A stretch of DNA of 32,875 bases from Minisyncoccota bacterium (GCA_028692745.1 JAQUWR010000003.1:7742-40616); one strand, 5' to 3'; numbered from the stretch's first letter, positions 23,001 to 30,115 are shown. A program made the numbers and translations. The notes: generated from the sequence alone by a model not told the origin.

Positions 23001-24499
23001 CTACATCTAACGAAGCTAATGTTTTTGATTTTGTTGATTATTTTGATGATGGAAGTGTTTCTGATTGGACAGTTTCTTATGCATATAAAGATGGGTCAGA
23101 TGCTGGTAGTATGTCTGCAACAACAGCACAAAAAGTATCAGGAAGTTATAGTTTGTATTTGTACAGTAAGTCTCATTGTAATCATTCTCCTTGGGACGGA
23201 ATATATACTTATGCTAACAAATCATTAAATTTTGAAGCAGGAACATATATTGCTACTTTTTATGTTAAAGCCACAGGAGGACAATATACTTATTGCAGAA
23301 CTGGAACCATTCCAGATGCATCAGCATTAATAGATGGAACTGTTATTAAATCATTAAGCAATATTAGTTATTCAGGATGTAGCACGTCTAATACGGTTAA
23401 TTGGACAAGTCTTACTTCTAATAGTTTTACTTTAACTGAAGGAACCCATACTTTTAAAGTAAGGAGCAGGGCAACTGATTGTGAAGAAGTTAGAACTTAT
23501 TGGGATAACGTTAAGATTAGAAAATATACTGATTCTGTTCCATCCGTGGTATTTAAAGATGAAGAATCAGAAGTAGCAGGTACTGTTGCTTATTGTTCAG
23601 CTAATTTATTAGACGCTCCTTCAGCTACTAGTCTTTCAAATCCATTAGATATAGATAGCAATGCTTCTTGTTGGTATTGCGATAAATATTTAGAAGAAAC
23701 AAGTGTAATTTCAGGAAAGTCAGGAAACTTAGAATTTAAGTTTACTTATACTGATTCAGATTCAGAAGCAAAGATTATTGGTTATGATTTTGCAATATCA
23801 CAAGGATCAGATCCTTTGAATCCAGTATTTTCAGATTCTATTGATTTAAGCATTAATCCTCTTTCTCCTAACACAATAATAACCTATAACAATGCTTCGG
23901 TTAAAAGAAGTGGAGAAAATGAATTATTATTTTTAAAACAAATAGCTTATAATAAAATATATAATTGGTGGGTTAAAGTATATAATGATAAAGGAGCAAG
24001 TTCTGATTGGGTTCAAGCCTCTTCTACATTTACCACTCCTTCCCGTGCTTTTCCATTAGTAAGAGTTGTTCCGCAAAAGTCTAGTCTTGTTTTAGATGAA
24101 AGCACATTAATGTGTTCAACAACAGATAGTGTATATAGAGGAGAAGATCAAAGTGGATGTTTTGATGCTTGTTGGACAGGAGAAGGGGATACAGCTATTT
24201 TAGATCCAAACAATTTAGATAATGGGTGGAATTGTAGTATTTGTTATAACACTAGCCAAAGTCCTGTTCTTTGTTCTTCAGGAAATAATAATACTTTTAC
24301 ATGGTCATTGGTTAATGGTTCAGCAGATTTAACTAACACTACAAACAATAATGTTACAATTACTGCTACAAATACTGGAGAAGAAATAAGGACAAGACTA
24401 TTAATTACTGGTTCTGATGGCTGTGCAGGAGAACAAGGAGAAGGAGAAGGGTCATATCCTAGTTTACCATTGCCAACATGGAAAGAAGTTGGAAATTAG
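20087..24499 (+). CDS. Giant secreted modular surface protein 2 (Cys-rich repeats, DUF2341)
   Basis: A 1470-residue exported protein; signal peptide at about 1-27 ending SVFA. About twelve Cys-containing units follow (roughly 105-880), each built on CGSSNGGT, then a Leu-Cys, TYTWTC and SCSA. Near 529-600 they are interrupted by an InlB-repeat-like segment (VTYTSSTGGSC, SGYILVGFT). A DUF2341 domain lies at about 882-967 (DYRKEVEFTNSG, YWRESKVDSSTATFWVKVP, IYMYYGND), followed by a jelly-roll or LamG-like region to about 1165. The C-terminal domain, about 1174-1470, is the one shared with protein 1 (SCWYCDKY, CFDACWTGEGDTA, LPLPTWKE). It starts 25 nt after protein 1 and is probably co-transcribed. 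Role inferred: surface adhesion or carbohydrate binding. Paired cysteines suggest disulfide-stabilised units. Confidence 0.86.
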   Translation: MKNQKHLQLIILSLFLVFGFAIQSVFAAPVCGNATTCNWKSEADIVSSNGGSTPYPGFKMCSVGISHNLHMIRDGLTILGFGWDCIDNTTVQCTAGYASTSYCPTIINGVCGSSNGGTFSTAPSTNLCSTGTASSVTTGSTTYTWTCAGSGGGTTASCSANRAVVNGVCGSVNNTNVTSLTSSSPNLCSSGTVSNWNAPPVYSSYWWICDGSGGGTNSDWCVAHIIVNGACGSQSSPTSGGVTSGSLTSSSPNLCSLGTVANFQIFNGGDGDAYWWNCSGAYGGTNSDWCLIHIKQNGVLGTANGHTYASTDTSWGSYTQCSVGNPSNTTFPSQGGSTSWYCSGLWTGTNSGTGIAYRSAPVINGSCGSAKGHGYPSTSYIDTSAERCAVGTFTSFTDNGSSWSWSCSGSGGGTTASCSAPKVSCGSYHNTTRRDQPSTNLCTYGSNTTLSLASNKWSWSCTNNPGINASCYTYKTSCGSSNGGTYTSVPTSLCTYGTASSVTSGTSTYTWTCTGNDSLPVSCSATRNYVVTYTSSTGGSCTPSSRTVAYNGTSAAPACTPSSGYILVGFTRTSGSGGTLNTSTGAVTGVTGSQTIRADFGLNGSCGTADGHTYASTDSSWTPYTQCATGTPSSTTFPEPGASATWTCLGQNGGTDSGTCSASRTVGISCGSYHNTTRKDQPSTNLCVSSANTSLVLNNNTWYWNCESEPETPAACYTYKTSCGSSNGGTFVSAPETNLCTYGDPSSVTTGSTTYTWTCTGDDSLTVSCSATIDNSVDGLCGSSNGGSFTTAPLTNLCDAGNPSEVIDNTTTFDWTCTGINGGSTASCSAIQLDQAACGSADGGSFATTPSSNLCSEGIATEVLGTGPWTWSCETEGTTWLEGYDYRKEVEFTNSGSVLTNYQMQITVSYDSDMQVDFDDIRFTDSTGITELNYWRESKVDSSTATFWVKVPSIASGSSSIYMYYGNDSVSTTSNEANVFDFVDYFDDGSVSDWTVSYAYKDGSDAGSMSATTAQKVSGSYSLYLYSKSHCNHSPWDGIYTYANKSLNFEAGTYIATFYVKATGGQYTYCRTGTIPDASALIDGTVIKSLSNISYSGCSTSNTVNWTSLTSNSFTLTEGTHTFKVRSRATDCEEVRTYWDNVKIRKYTDSVPSVVFKDEESEVAGTVAYCSANLLDAPSATSLSNPLDIDSNASCWYCDKYLEETSVISGKSGNLEFKFTYTDSDSEAKIIGYDFAISQGSDPLNPVFSDSIDLSINPLSPNTIITYNNASVKRSGENELLFLKQIAYNKIYNWWVKVYNDKGASSDWVQASSTFTTPSRAFPLVRVVPQKSSLVLDESTLMCSTTDSVYRGEDQSGCFDACWTGEGDTAILDPNNLDNGWNCSICYNTSQSPVLCSSGNNNTFTWSLVNGSADLTNTTNNNVTITATNTGEEIRTRLLITGSDGCAGEQGEGEGSYPSLPLPTWKEVGN

Positions 24500-24513
24500 C
24501 CTAAAATCATTAA

Positions 24514-24538
24514 ACTCTTGTATTTACAAGGGTTTTTT
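24514..24538 (+). terminator. Intrinsic terminator after the giant secreted proteins
   Basis: ACTCTTGT, an ATTT loop and ACAAGGGT form an 8-bp stem with one T-G pair, followed by six T. It lies 14 nt after the stop of protein 2 and closes the surface operon. Confidence 0.85.
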
Positions 24539-24565
24539 GATATACTTAATTTAGATTATTAGATT
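24537..24565 (+). promoter_or_regulatory. Candidate promoter of rny
   Basis: TTGATA (24537-24542) and TAGATT (24560-24565) are 17 bp apart. The -35 box begins in the T-run of the preceding terminator, the same terminator-promoter arrangement as after clpP. It predicts a leader of about 100 nt before rny, in which I see no clear structure. Confidence 0.42.
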
Positions 24566-24669
24566 AATTTGAAATTTTTGGTAAATATATTTTTATTAAA
24601 ATGAATATAGTATTAATGAAATTAACAAAATTATAGGTATTTTTATGTGCCAAATTTTCAACTACATAC

Positions 24670-26202
24670 ATGTTAGAAGAATTAACACCAGTGGTTATAG
24701 TCACGATTTCATTAATCGTGGGATCCATTGTTGGTTATTATGTCCGCCAATCGATTGCCAGAAAGCGTGCAGGAACAATTGAAGCAGAGCTTCAAAAGAA
24801 AATTGTTCAAACAAAACAAAATGCTGAAGAAATAATTAATAAGGCTAAAGAAAAAGCAGAACAAATAGAAAGAAAAACATTTTCTGACTTAGAAGAAAGG
24901 CAAAAAATAATAATCAAGACAGAGGGTCGTATTTTAAAAAAAGAAGAGGAGTTAGAGGAAAAACAAAAAGAAAATCAAAGCAAGGAAAAGGAGGTAGGGG
25001 CAAAGTTAGAAAAATTAAAAGAAATTAAGAAAGATTTAGAAGGACTTAAAGAAGAAACATTAAAAAAGCTTGAGAAAGTATCTGGATTATCAAAAGAACA
25101 AGCAAAAGAAGAATTATTAGAAAAAACAGAAAGAGAGTATAATGCAGAGGTTTTAGAAAGAATAAGAAAGCTGGAAGAAAGGGGGGCAGAACAATATGAA
25201 AAAAAGGCTAAAGAGATTATTAGTACAGTTGTTCAAGCTTATGCATTACCTCAAGTACAAGAGTTAACTACTTCATCAGTTGCTATTCCATCTGATGAAA
25301 TTAAAGGAAGAATTATTGGTAAAGAAGGAAGAAACATTAGAGCATTTGAAAAAGCAACTGGAGTAGAATTAATTGTTGATGAAACACCAGGAATGGTTAT
25401 TCTTTCAAGCTTTAATCCAGTAAGAAGAGAAATAGCTAAGATTGCTTTAGAAAGATTATTGAAAGATGGAAGAATACAACCAGCAAGAGTAGAACAAGAA
25501 ATTGAAAAAGCAGAAGAAGAAATTAATAAAAAAATTAAAGAAGCAGGAGAAGCAGCAGTTTATGAAACAGGAGTGCTTGATTTACCAGATAAGCTCGTTC
25601 AAATATTAGGTAGGTTGCAATACAGGACAAGTTATGGCCAAAATGTATTAAATCATAGTATAGAAGTATCCCTTTTATCAGGAGCTATGGCAGGAGAATT
25701 AGGTCTAGATGTATCATTGTGCAAAAAAGCAGGACTACTTCATGATATTGGTAAAGCTCTTGACTATAAGATAGAAGGGTCTCATACTGATATAGGAGCT
25801 AAAATTTTAGAGAAATTTGAAATAAGCGAGAAAATTATTACAGCAGTAAAGTCTCATCACGAAGAATATCCTTATGAAAGTGTAGAGGCAAGAATTATTC
25901 AAGCTGCTGATCAAATATCAGGGGCAAGACCAGGAGCTAGAAAAGATACTTTAGAAAATTATTTAAAAAGATTGGGAGACTTAGAAGATATTGCAACAGC
26001 TTTTCCAGGAGTTGAGAAAGCATATGCTATACAAGGAGGAAGAGAAATAAGAGTATTTGTTAAGCCAACAGATATTGATGATTTAACAGCTCATAAAATG
26101 GCCAGAGAGATTGCTAAAAAGATTCAAGAAGAATTAAGATTTCCTGGAGAAATTAAAGTAAATTTAATCAGAGAAATGAGGGTGATAGAGTACGCAAAAT
26201 AA
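24670..26202 (+). CDS. rny: Ribonuclease Y
   Basis: RNase Y is the membrane-anchored endoribonuclease that starts mRNA decay in many bacteria without RNase E. The 510 residues have the standard plan: an N-terminal membrane helix (about 7-25), a long charged coiled coil (about 30-185), a KH domain (about 205-265, GRIIGKEGRNIRAFE) and an HD domain with the metal-binding pair LLHDIGKA (His358-Asp359) and KSHHEEYP. The C-terminus RVIEYAK is typical. It acts at the inner face of the cytoplasmic membrane, feeding fragments to exonucleases such as the PNPase encoded at 308-2431. Translation starts at the ATG at 24670 without a Shine-Dalgarno. Confidence 0.96.
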   Translation: MLEELTPVVIVTISLIVGSIVGYYVRQSIARKRAGTIEAELQKKIVQTKQNAEEIINKAKEKAEQIERKTFSDLEERQKIIIKTEGRILKKEEELEEKQKENQSKEKEVGAKLEKLKEIKKDLEGLKEETLKKLEKVSGLSKEQAKEELLEKTEREYNAEVLERIRKLEERGAEQYEKKAKEIISTVVQAYALPQVQELTTSSVAIPSDEIKGRIIGKEGRNIRAFEKATGVELIVDETPGMVILSSFNPVRREIAKIALERLLKDGRIQPARVEQEIEKAEEEINKKIKEAGEAAVYETGVLDLPDKLVQILGRLQYRTSYGQNVLNHSIEVSLLSGAMAGELGLDVSLCKKAGLLHDIGKALDYKIEGSHTDIGAKILEKFEISEKIITAVKSHHEEYPYESVEARIIQAADQISGARPGARKDTLENYLKRLGDLEDIATAFPGVEKAYAIQGGREIRVFVKPTDIDDLTAHKMAREIAKKIQEELRFPGEIKVNLIREMRVIEYAK

Positions 26203-26242
26203 TAAAGTAAAAGGTCGACGCTAATTCTAACAGGCTTTTATT

Positions 26243-26271
26243 TTAAAAATTAATCAACAATTAATTTTTAA
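26243..26271. repeat. 12-bp AT-only inverted repeat between rny and hup
   Basis: TTAAAAATTAAT, a CAACA loop and ATTAATTTTTAA pair perfectly over 12 bp. It is followed by only a weak T-run within the stem. It could be a weak terminator for rny, an operator for hup, or a structured leader of the hup mRNA. The ATG of hup lies 19 nt downstream. Confidence 0.6.
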
Positions 26272-26290
26272 TCTGAAAGTTTTTAACAAT

Positions 26291-26572
26291 ATGACAAAAA
26301 TGACAAAAGAAGATATCATTGAATCAATTATTAAAGCAACAGCTATGTCTAAAAAAGACGCAAGCGAAGCTTTAAACGCTATTATTGAAGAAATTACAAA
26401 AACCCTATCAAAGGGAGGTGAGGTTGTTTTAACTGGTTTTGGTACTTTTAAAGTTGGTGCTAGAGCAGCTAGAGAAGGAAGAAATCCTAAAACAGGAGAA
26501 AAGATTAAAATTCCAGCAATGAAGAGTCCTAAATTTAAAGCAGGAAAAGCTTTAAAAGACGCTGTAAGATAA
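26291..26572 (+). CDS. hup: HU-family DNA-binding protein
   Basis: HU proteins bend and compact DNA as dimers. The 93-residue protein has the family plan: a helical N-terminal dimer region (MTKEDIIESIIKATAMSKKDA), GEVVLTGFGTFKVGARAAREGRNPKTGEKIKIPA with the beta arm and its Pro, and the closing helix FKAGKALKDAV. Met4 would also be a sensible start; I keep Met1 because nothing decides between them. It has its own transcription stop right after it, and it is preceded by an AT-only hairpin that could regulate it. Confidence 0.95.
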   Translation: MTKMTKEDIIESIIKATAMSKKDASEALNAIIEEITKTLSKGGEVVLTGFGTFKVGARAAREGRNPKTGEKIKIPAMKSPKFKAGKALKDAVR

Positions 26573-26582
26573 ATTAATTTTT

Positions 26583-26610
26583 AAAACCGTCCTCTTTGAG
26601 GGCGGTTTTT
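26583..26610. terminator. Strong bidirectional terminator after hup
   Basis: AAACCGTCCTC, a TTT loop and GAGGGCGGTTT give an 11-bp stem with one T-G pair, flanked by A-run and T-run. It stops hup transcription on the plus strand, and transcription of the two tRNAs that run toward it on the minus strand. Confidence 0.92.
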
Positions 26611-26613
26611 ATG

Positions 26614-26684
26614 TGGACCCGCGGGGAATTGAACCCCGGACTCATCCATGCCATGGACGCGTGTTACCCCTATACTACGGGCCC
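26614..26684 (-). tRNA. trnA: tRNA-Ala (anticodon GGC)
   Basis: A 71-nt minus-strand cloverleaf: acceptor GGGCCCG/CGGGTCC with the alanine identity pair G3-U70, anticodon stem CGTCC/GGATG with loop ATGGCAT (anticodon GGC, the same loop as in Escherichia coli tRNA-Ala-GGC), and T stem CGGGG/CCCCG. The D stem GTAT/ACAC has one A-C mismatch (12-23). Discriminator A is followed by CAT, so CCA is not encoded. It lies 8 nt downstream of tRNA-Arg(CCT). Confidence 0.92.
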
Positions 26685-26692
26685 CTTGAGTG

Positions 26693-26764
26693 TGTCCCCG
26701 AAAGGAGTTGAACCCTTATCTAGAGATTAGGAATCTCTTGTTCTATCCGTTGAACTACGGGGAC
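26693..26764 (-). tRNA. trnR: tRNA-Arg (anticodon CCT)
   Basis: A 72-nt minus-strand cloverleaf: acceptor GTCCCCG/CGGGGAC, D stem GTTC/GAAC, anticodon stem AGAGA/TCTCT with loop TTCCTAA (anticodon CCT, reading AGG), T stem AAGGG/CCTTT with loop TTCAACT. CCA is not encoded. It is probably co-transcribed with tRNA-Ala(GGC), both opposite to the flanking protein genes. Confidence 0.92.
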
Positions 26765-26791
26765 TTTTGTATTTATTATCATATTTTTCTA

Positions 26792-26820
26792 TTGTTATCA
26801 ATCTTTTTTTATGATAAAGT
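26792..26820 (+). promoter_or_regulatory. Candidate promoter of the HtrA-like gene
   Basis: TTGTTA (26792-26797) and TAAAGT (26815-26820) are 17 bp apart, 25 nt before the ATG at 26845. The tRNA pair must be transcribed leftward from the same short gap, but I see no clear minus-strand promoter. Confidence 0.33.
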
Positions 26821-26844
26821 TAAATAAAAATAATACATATTATT

Positions 26845-27870
26845 ATGAAAAAATCATCAATAGTTTCTATAGCCAAAAAGGTTTGTCCAGCAGTAATAAC
26901 CATTATTGCTTCCAAAGATTTACCAGAAATAGAAGAGTTTTATTTCCTTCCTTTTAAAGGAGAAAAAATAGCTTTTCCTAAAAAAATAAAAGAAGGTAAT
27001 TGTAAAACAAAAATAGGAGGAGGTTCTGGTTTTATTATTTCTAAAGATGGATATATATTAACCTGTAATCATGTTGTTGAAGACAAAGAAGCTGACTTTA
27101 CAGTAATTATTGATCCTGATCATAAGTACAAGGCAAGGGTAATAGATAAAGATCCTTTGGTTGATATGGCAATTTTAAAAATACAAGGCAATAATTTTCC
27201 ATTTATAAAATTAGGCGATTCAGATAAATTAGATTTAGGAGAAGATGTTTTAGCCGTAGGAAATCCTTTGGGAGAGTTTGAAGACACTCTTTCTAAGGGT
27301 ATAATTTCAGGATTAAGTCGAAAAATTAATGCTCACAATAGTTTTACATCTGATATTACTTTTTTAAGAGGACTTATTCAAACAGATGCTGCTATTAATC
27401 CTGGTAATTCTGGAGGGCCATTGGTTAATATGAAAGGAGAAGCAGTAGGTATTAATACAGCCATGATTATGGGAGCAGAAAACATTGGATTTGCTATACC
27501 AATTAATTACATTAAAGACGAATTAAAAGAGATAAGGAAAAGAGGAAAAGTAAAAAGACCTTATCTTGGAGTAAAGTATGTTATTTTAAATCCTGAAATA
27601 GCTAAAGAAAATAAAATAGAAGTTAATTATGGAGCACTAATTGTAAGAGAAATGTTTGGAGAATCAGCAATAGCTAAAAATTCTAGCGCAGATTTAGCAG
27701 GATTAAAAGAATACGATATTATTTTAGAAATCAATAAAGAAAAAATCAATCAAGACAATCCTTTAGCTGATATTATAGCAAAATATAAAATAGGGGATAG
27801 TATAACTCTTAAAGTTTTAAGATGCTGTCAAGAAATAGAAATAGAAGCTAGTTTAAAAGAAAAGAAATAG
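26845..27870 (+). CDS. htrA: HtrA/DegP-like serine protease with PDZ domain, no visible signal peptide
   Basis: A 341-residue trypsin-fold protease with the S1C triad: His76 in CNHVVE, Asp107 in VDMAIL and Ser189 in NPGNSGGP. A PDZ domain follows (about 240-335, RPYLGVKYV, ADLAGLKEYDIILEIN). HtrA proteins degrade or refold damaged proteins, normally outside the cytoplasmic membrane behind an N-terminal anchor. Here the protein starts directly at the protease domain (SIVSIAKKVCPAVITI), with no hydrophobic anchor. The frame upstream is AT-rich with stops and offers no better start. Either it works in the cytoplasm or it is exported by another route. The ABC exporter gene begins 64 nt after its stop. 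Confidence 0.9.
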   Translation: MKKSSIVSIAKKVCPAVITIIASKDLPEIEEFYFLPFKGEKIAFPKKIKEGNCKTKIGGGSGFIISKDGYILTCNHVVEDKEADFTVIIDPDHKYKARVIDKDPLVDMAILKIQGNNFPFIKLGDSDKLDLGEDVLAVGNPLGEFEDTLSKGIISGLSRKINAHNSFTSDITFLRGLIQTDAAINPGNSGGPLVNMKGEAVGINTAMIMGAENIGFAIPINYIKDELKEIRKRGKVKRPYLGVKYVILNPEIAKENKIEVNYGALIVREMFGESAIAKNSSADLAGLKEYDIILEINKEKINQDNPLADIIAKYKIGDSITLKVLRCCQEIEIEASLKEKK

Positions 27871-27934
27871 AATCGCAATTTTTTTAGAGTTATGTAAACA
27901 ATAGGCTCTTTTAAAGATTGTTATCATAAACATA

Positions 27935-29734
27935 ATGAAAAAAGATTTTACATTTTGGAAATTTTTATCAAAACTAAAAGAATTTTATAAACCATTTTTA
28001 GGGGCAATAGTAATAATATTTTTGTTAATGCTTTTACAGGAAGCATTAAGTTTGGTTGCACCGTATATTTATGGAAAAATAATCGATGGTATTTTACAAG
28101 AACAGGAATTTTATCAAGTAATTAATTTGTGTTTGATCTCTTTGGGAATATTGGTTTTAAATAATGTTTTTCTTGCTTATGTGAAGGAAAAATTTGAAAT
28201 TAAAAACTTTGAGTTAGATGTGCCAAGATTTATTTCTGAAAAAACCCTAGAGGGTGTTTTAGATTTTTCTATTGGTCAGCACGAAAATCAAAACTCAGGA
28301 ATGAAAAAAAGTATTATTGACAGAGGACAAAGCGCTTTAATAGAATTAGCTAACCTTTTAATGTATGGAATATTTCCAGTTTTTCTGCAGGTATTTGTGA
28401 CTGTTATTGCTTTGTTTATTGTTTCTCCAATATTAGGATTTATTCTTTTAGGAGGTCTTATAATTTTTATTTTATTTATTCTTTATACTAATAAGATTTT
28501 TTCAAAAGATTTAGAAAAAGTTCAAGACATGTGGGTTGATTCTGATAAAAAACAATCAGAATTTTTAAGAAATGCTTCATTAATTAAGATTAATGCTAAA
28601 GAAGACGAAGTAACTAAAGAATACAATAATAATTTATTAAAGATTAATATTTTTGAGAAAAATATTTGGACTAGATTTATAGCTTTTGCTAAAACAAGAA
28701 ATTTTATTTCAGCCATAACTAGAACCTTAATTTTAATTACAGGAGTTTATTTAATTTATCAAAAAGTTTATACGCCGGGCTTTTTAGTAGTCTTTTTATC
28801 CTGGGCTAATAATGCTTTTGATAGAATAGGGTATTTATCATATATGCAGAGAAGAATTAATCATTTATACTCAGCTATAAAGAATTATTTTACATTAATA
28901 TCTATTAAGTCTAATATAAAAGAGGTTGATGACCCTATTGTCTTAGAGGAATTTAAGGGAAAAATAGAATATAAGAATATATTTTTTAAGTACCCAGAAA
29001 GAGAATTTATTGGAAAAGATATTGATAAAATAAAAAAAGAGGCTGGATTAAAAAATATTAACATTTTAATTGAGCCTGGACAAAGAATAGCAATAGTTGG
29101 ACATAGTGGAGCAGGTAAGTCTACTTTAATTCAATTATTAATTAGAGCATATGATCCTGACAAAGGTAGTATTTTAATTGATAATAATGATTTAAAAGAC
29201 TTATCATTAAAAGATTATAGAAATTCTTTGGGAGTTGTTCCTCAGGAAGTTAGTCTTTTTGATAATACCTTGAGATATAATATTCTTTTTGGAGCAAAAA
29301 AATCAGTTAATGAAGATGAATTAAAAGAAGCAGTTAAAATGGCTCGTATCGATGATTTTGTTAAGACCTTAGAAAAAGGATTAGACACAATAATAGGTGA
29401 AAGAGGGGTTAAACTTTCTGGAGGAGAAAGACAAAGGGTAGGAATAGCAAGAGCTTTAGTTAAAAATCCATTAATCCTTATTTTTGATGAAGCAACTTCT
29501 AGTTTGGATGTAGAAAATGAATCTTTAATTAGAGAGTCTATTGAAAAAGCTTCTCTGGGAAGAACAACAATTATTATTGCTCATAGATTATCAACCATTA
29601 AAGATGCTGATAAGATTATTGTTTTAGAAAAAGGAAAAGTAATAGGGCAGGGGAAACACAAAGAATTAATAAAAAATTGCGAAGTTTATAATAAAATGAT
29701 TAAAATGCAAACAGTTATTTTGGGAGATGATTAA
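27935..29734 (+). CDS. ABC exporter, fused membrane and ATPase domains (MsbA/multidrug type)
   Basis: A 599-residue half-transporter. The membrane part (about 1-320) has roughly six helices, starting FYKPFLGAIVIIFLLMLLQ. The ATPase part has Walker A GHSGAGKST, the Q-loop VVPQEVSLF, signature LSGGERQR, Walker B LILIFDEATSSLD and H-loop IIAHRLSTI. It should act as a dimer in the cytoplasmic membrane, exporting lipids, drugs or peptides; the substrate cannot be told. No peptidase domain is present. It follows the HtrA-like gene and may share its transcript. It ends in a likely terminator. Confidence 0.93.
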   Translation: MKKDFTFWKFLSKLKEFYKPFLGAIVIIFLLMLLQEALSLVAPYIYGKIIDGILQEQEFYQVINLCLISLGILVLNNVFLAYVKEKFEIKNFELDVPRFISEKTLEGVLDFSIGQHENQNSGMKKSIIDRGQSALIELANLLMYGIFPVFLQVFVTVIALFIVSPILGFILLGGLIIFILFILYTNKIFSKDLEKVQDMWVDSDKKQSEFLRNASLIKINAKEDEVTKEYNNNLLKINIFEKNIWTRFIAFAKTRNFISAITRTLILITGVYLIYQKVYTPGFLVVFLSWANNAFDRIGYLSYMQRRINHLYSAIKNYFTLISIKSNIKEVDDPIVLEEFKGKIEYKNIFFKYPEREFIGKDIDKIKKEAGLKNINILIEPGQRIAIVGHSGAGKSTLIQLLIRAYDPDKGSILIDNNDLKDLSLKDYRNSLGVVPQEVSLFDNTLRYNILFGAKKSVNEDELKEAVKMARIDDFVKTLEKGLDTIIGERGVKLSGGERQRVGIARALVKNPLILIFDEATSSLDVENESLIRESIEKASLGRTTIIIAHRLSTIKDADKIIVLEKGKVIGQGKHKELIKNCEVYNKMIKMQTVILGDD

Positions 29735-29736
29735 TA

Positions 29737-29769
29737 AAAACAAGATTACTGCTTTGTTTTCTTTTTTTT
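29737..29769 (+). terminator. Probable terminator after the ABC exporter
   Basis: AAAACAA and TTGTTTT form a 7-bp stem around a 10-nt loop, followed by C and eight T. It overlaps the 3' end of the small minus-strand ORF at 29746-29871. Confidence 0.5.
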
Positions 29770-29871
29770 CTTTATATTTTTTATTTGAGCATTTTTAGAT
29801 TTTGCTTTTAGTCGAGGAGGACGAGTTAAATGTTCATCTTGTAATATTTCTTTTTTTGTTTTTTTGATCAT
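29746..29871 (-). CDS. Small Lys-rich ORF (41 residues), uncertain
   Basis: A minus-strand frame too short for the ORF track starts at the ATG at 29871 and ends in TAA at 29746-29748. The product is very basic: MIKKTKKEILQDEHLTRPPR, then Lys- and Asn-rich, ending KKKKKTKQ. The middle, EILQDEHLTRPPRLKAKSK, is less biased than expected for chance translation. The lysine tail, however, comes from the T-run of the ABC-exporter terminator on the other strand, and no promoter or Shine-Dalgarno is seen. It could be a small nucleic-acid-binding protein. I do not recognise it. Confidence 0.35.
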   Translation of the reverse strand: MIKKTKKEILQDEHLTRPPRLKAKSKNAQIKNIKKKKKTKQ

Positions 29872-29900
29872 ATATTATATTTTGATTCATTTATTTAAAA

Positions 29901-29960
29901 ATGTCAACGGGATTAAACAAGAAAAAAGATGATCACAATTATTTAATAGAAAAGAAATAA
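29901..29960 (+). pseudogene. Possible remnant of a second NYN gene (3' tail only)
   Basis: The last codons read NYLIEKK and stop, against KHLIGKK and stop at the end of the intact NYN gene. At DNA level TTTAATAGAAAAGAAATAAA here compares with TTTAATAGGGAAGAAATAAA at 30600-30619. In both places a GGG...CCC hairpin and then the same repeat follow. This fits a tandem duplication whose left copy has lost all but its end. The matched stretch is short (about 20 bp), so chance is not excluded. Confidence 0.45.
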
Positions 29961-29961
29961 A

Positions 29962-29988
29962 AAGGGTTTTTGCAGGTGCCCTTATTTT
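29962..29988 (+). terminator. Weak hairpin, counterpart of the one after the NYN gene
   Basis: AAGGG and CCCTT pair over 5 bp around a 12-nt loop, followed by ATTTT. It occupies the same place after the NYN-like tail as the stronger hairpin at 30622-30653. Confidence 0.4.
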
Positions 29989-29999
29989 AATTTGTTTAT

Positions 30000-30048
30000 C
30001 TGGGTCAGTTACGTTACGCATTCAGAACTTTTGACTGGGATGAGATAA
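30000..30048 (+). repeat. Flanking repeat, left copy
   Basis: A 49-bp unit beginning CTGGGTCAGTTACGTTACGC has a counterpart at 30699-30747 with about 80% identity by eye, including an unbroken CATTCAGAACTTT and TGGGATGA. Weaker similarity goes on for another 25-40 bp. The two copies flank the intact NYN gene as direct repeats. Confidence 0.8.
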
Positions 30049-30115
30049 GTAGGGGGATGGAAAAATATAGTACAATTTGATAGAATTATATTAATAATAT
30101 ATTTTTTATGAATTT

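Larger units (their letters stand above)
29872..30115. other. Intergenic region before the NYN gene: duplicated tail, hairpin and repeat
   Basis: Apart from the entries below, this stretch holds no gene I can support. From left to right it has AT-rich DNA, a 19-codon remnant resembling the end of the NYN gene, a weak hairpin, a repeat copy (30000-30048), and a purine-rich tail leading to the NYN start. Confidence 0.6.

Noticed and set aside
15085-24499. Regular repeats suggesting a CRISPR array
   Set aside because: Repeat spacing is irregular, in frame with long ORFs, and no cas genes are present; these are protein repeats.
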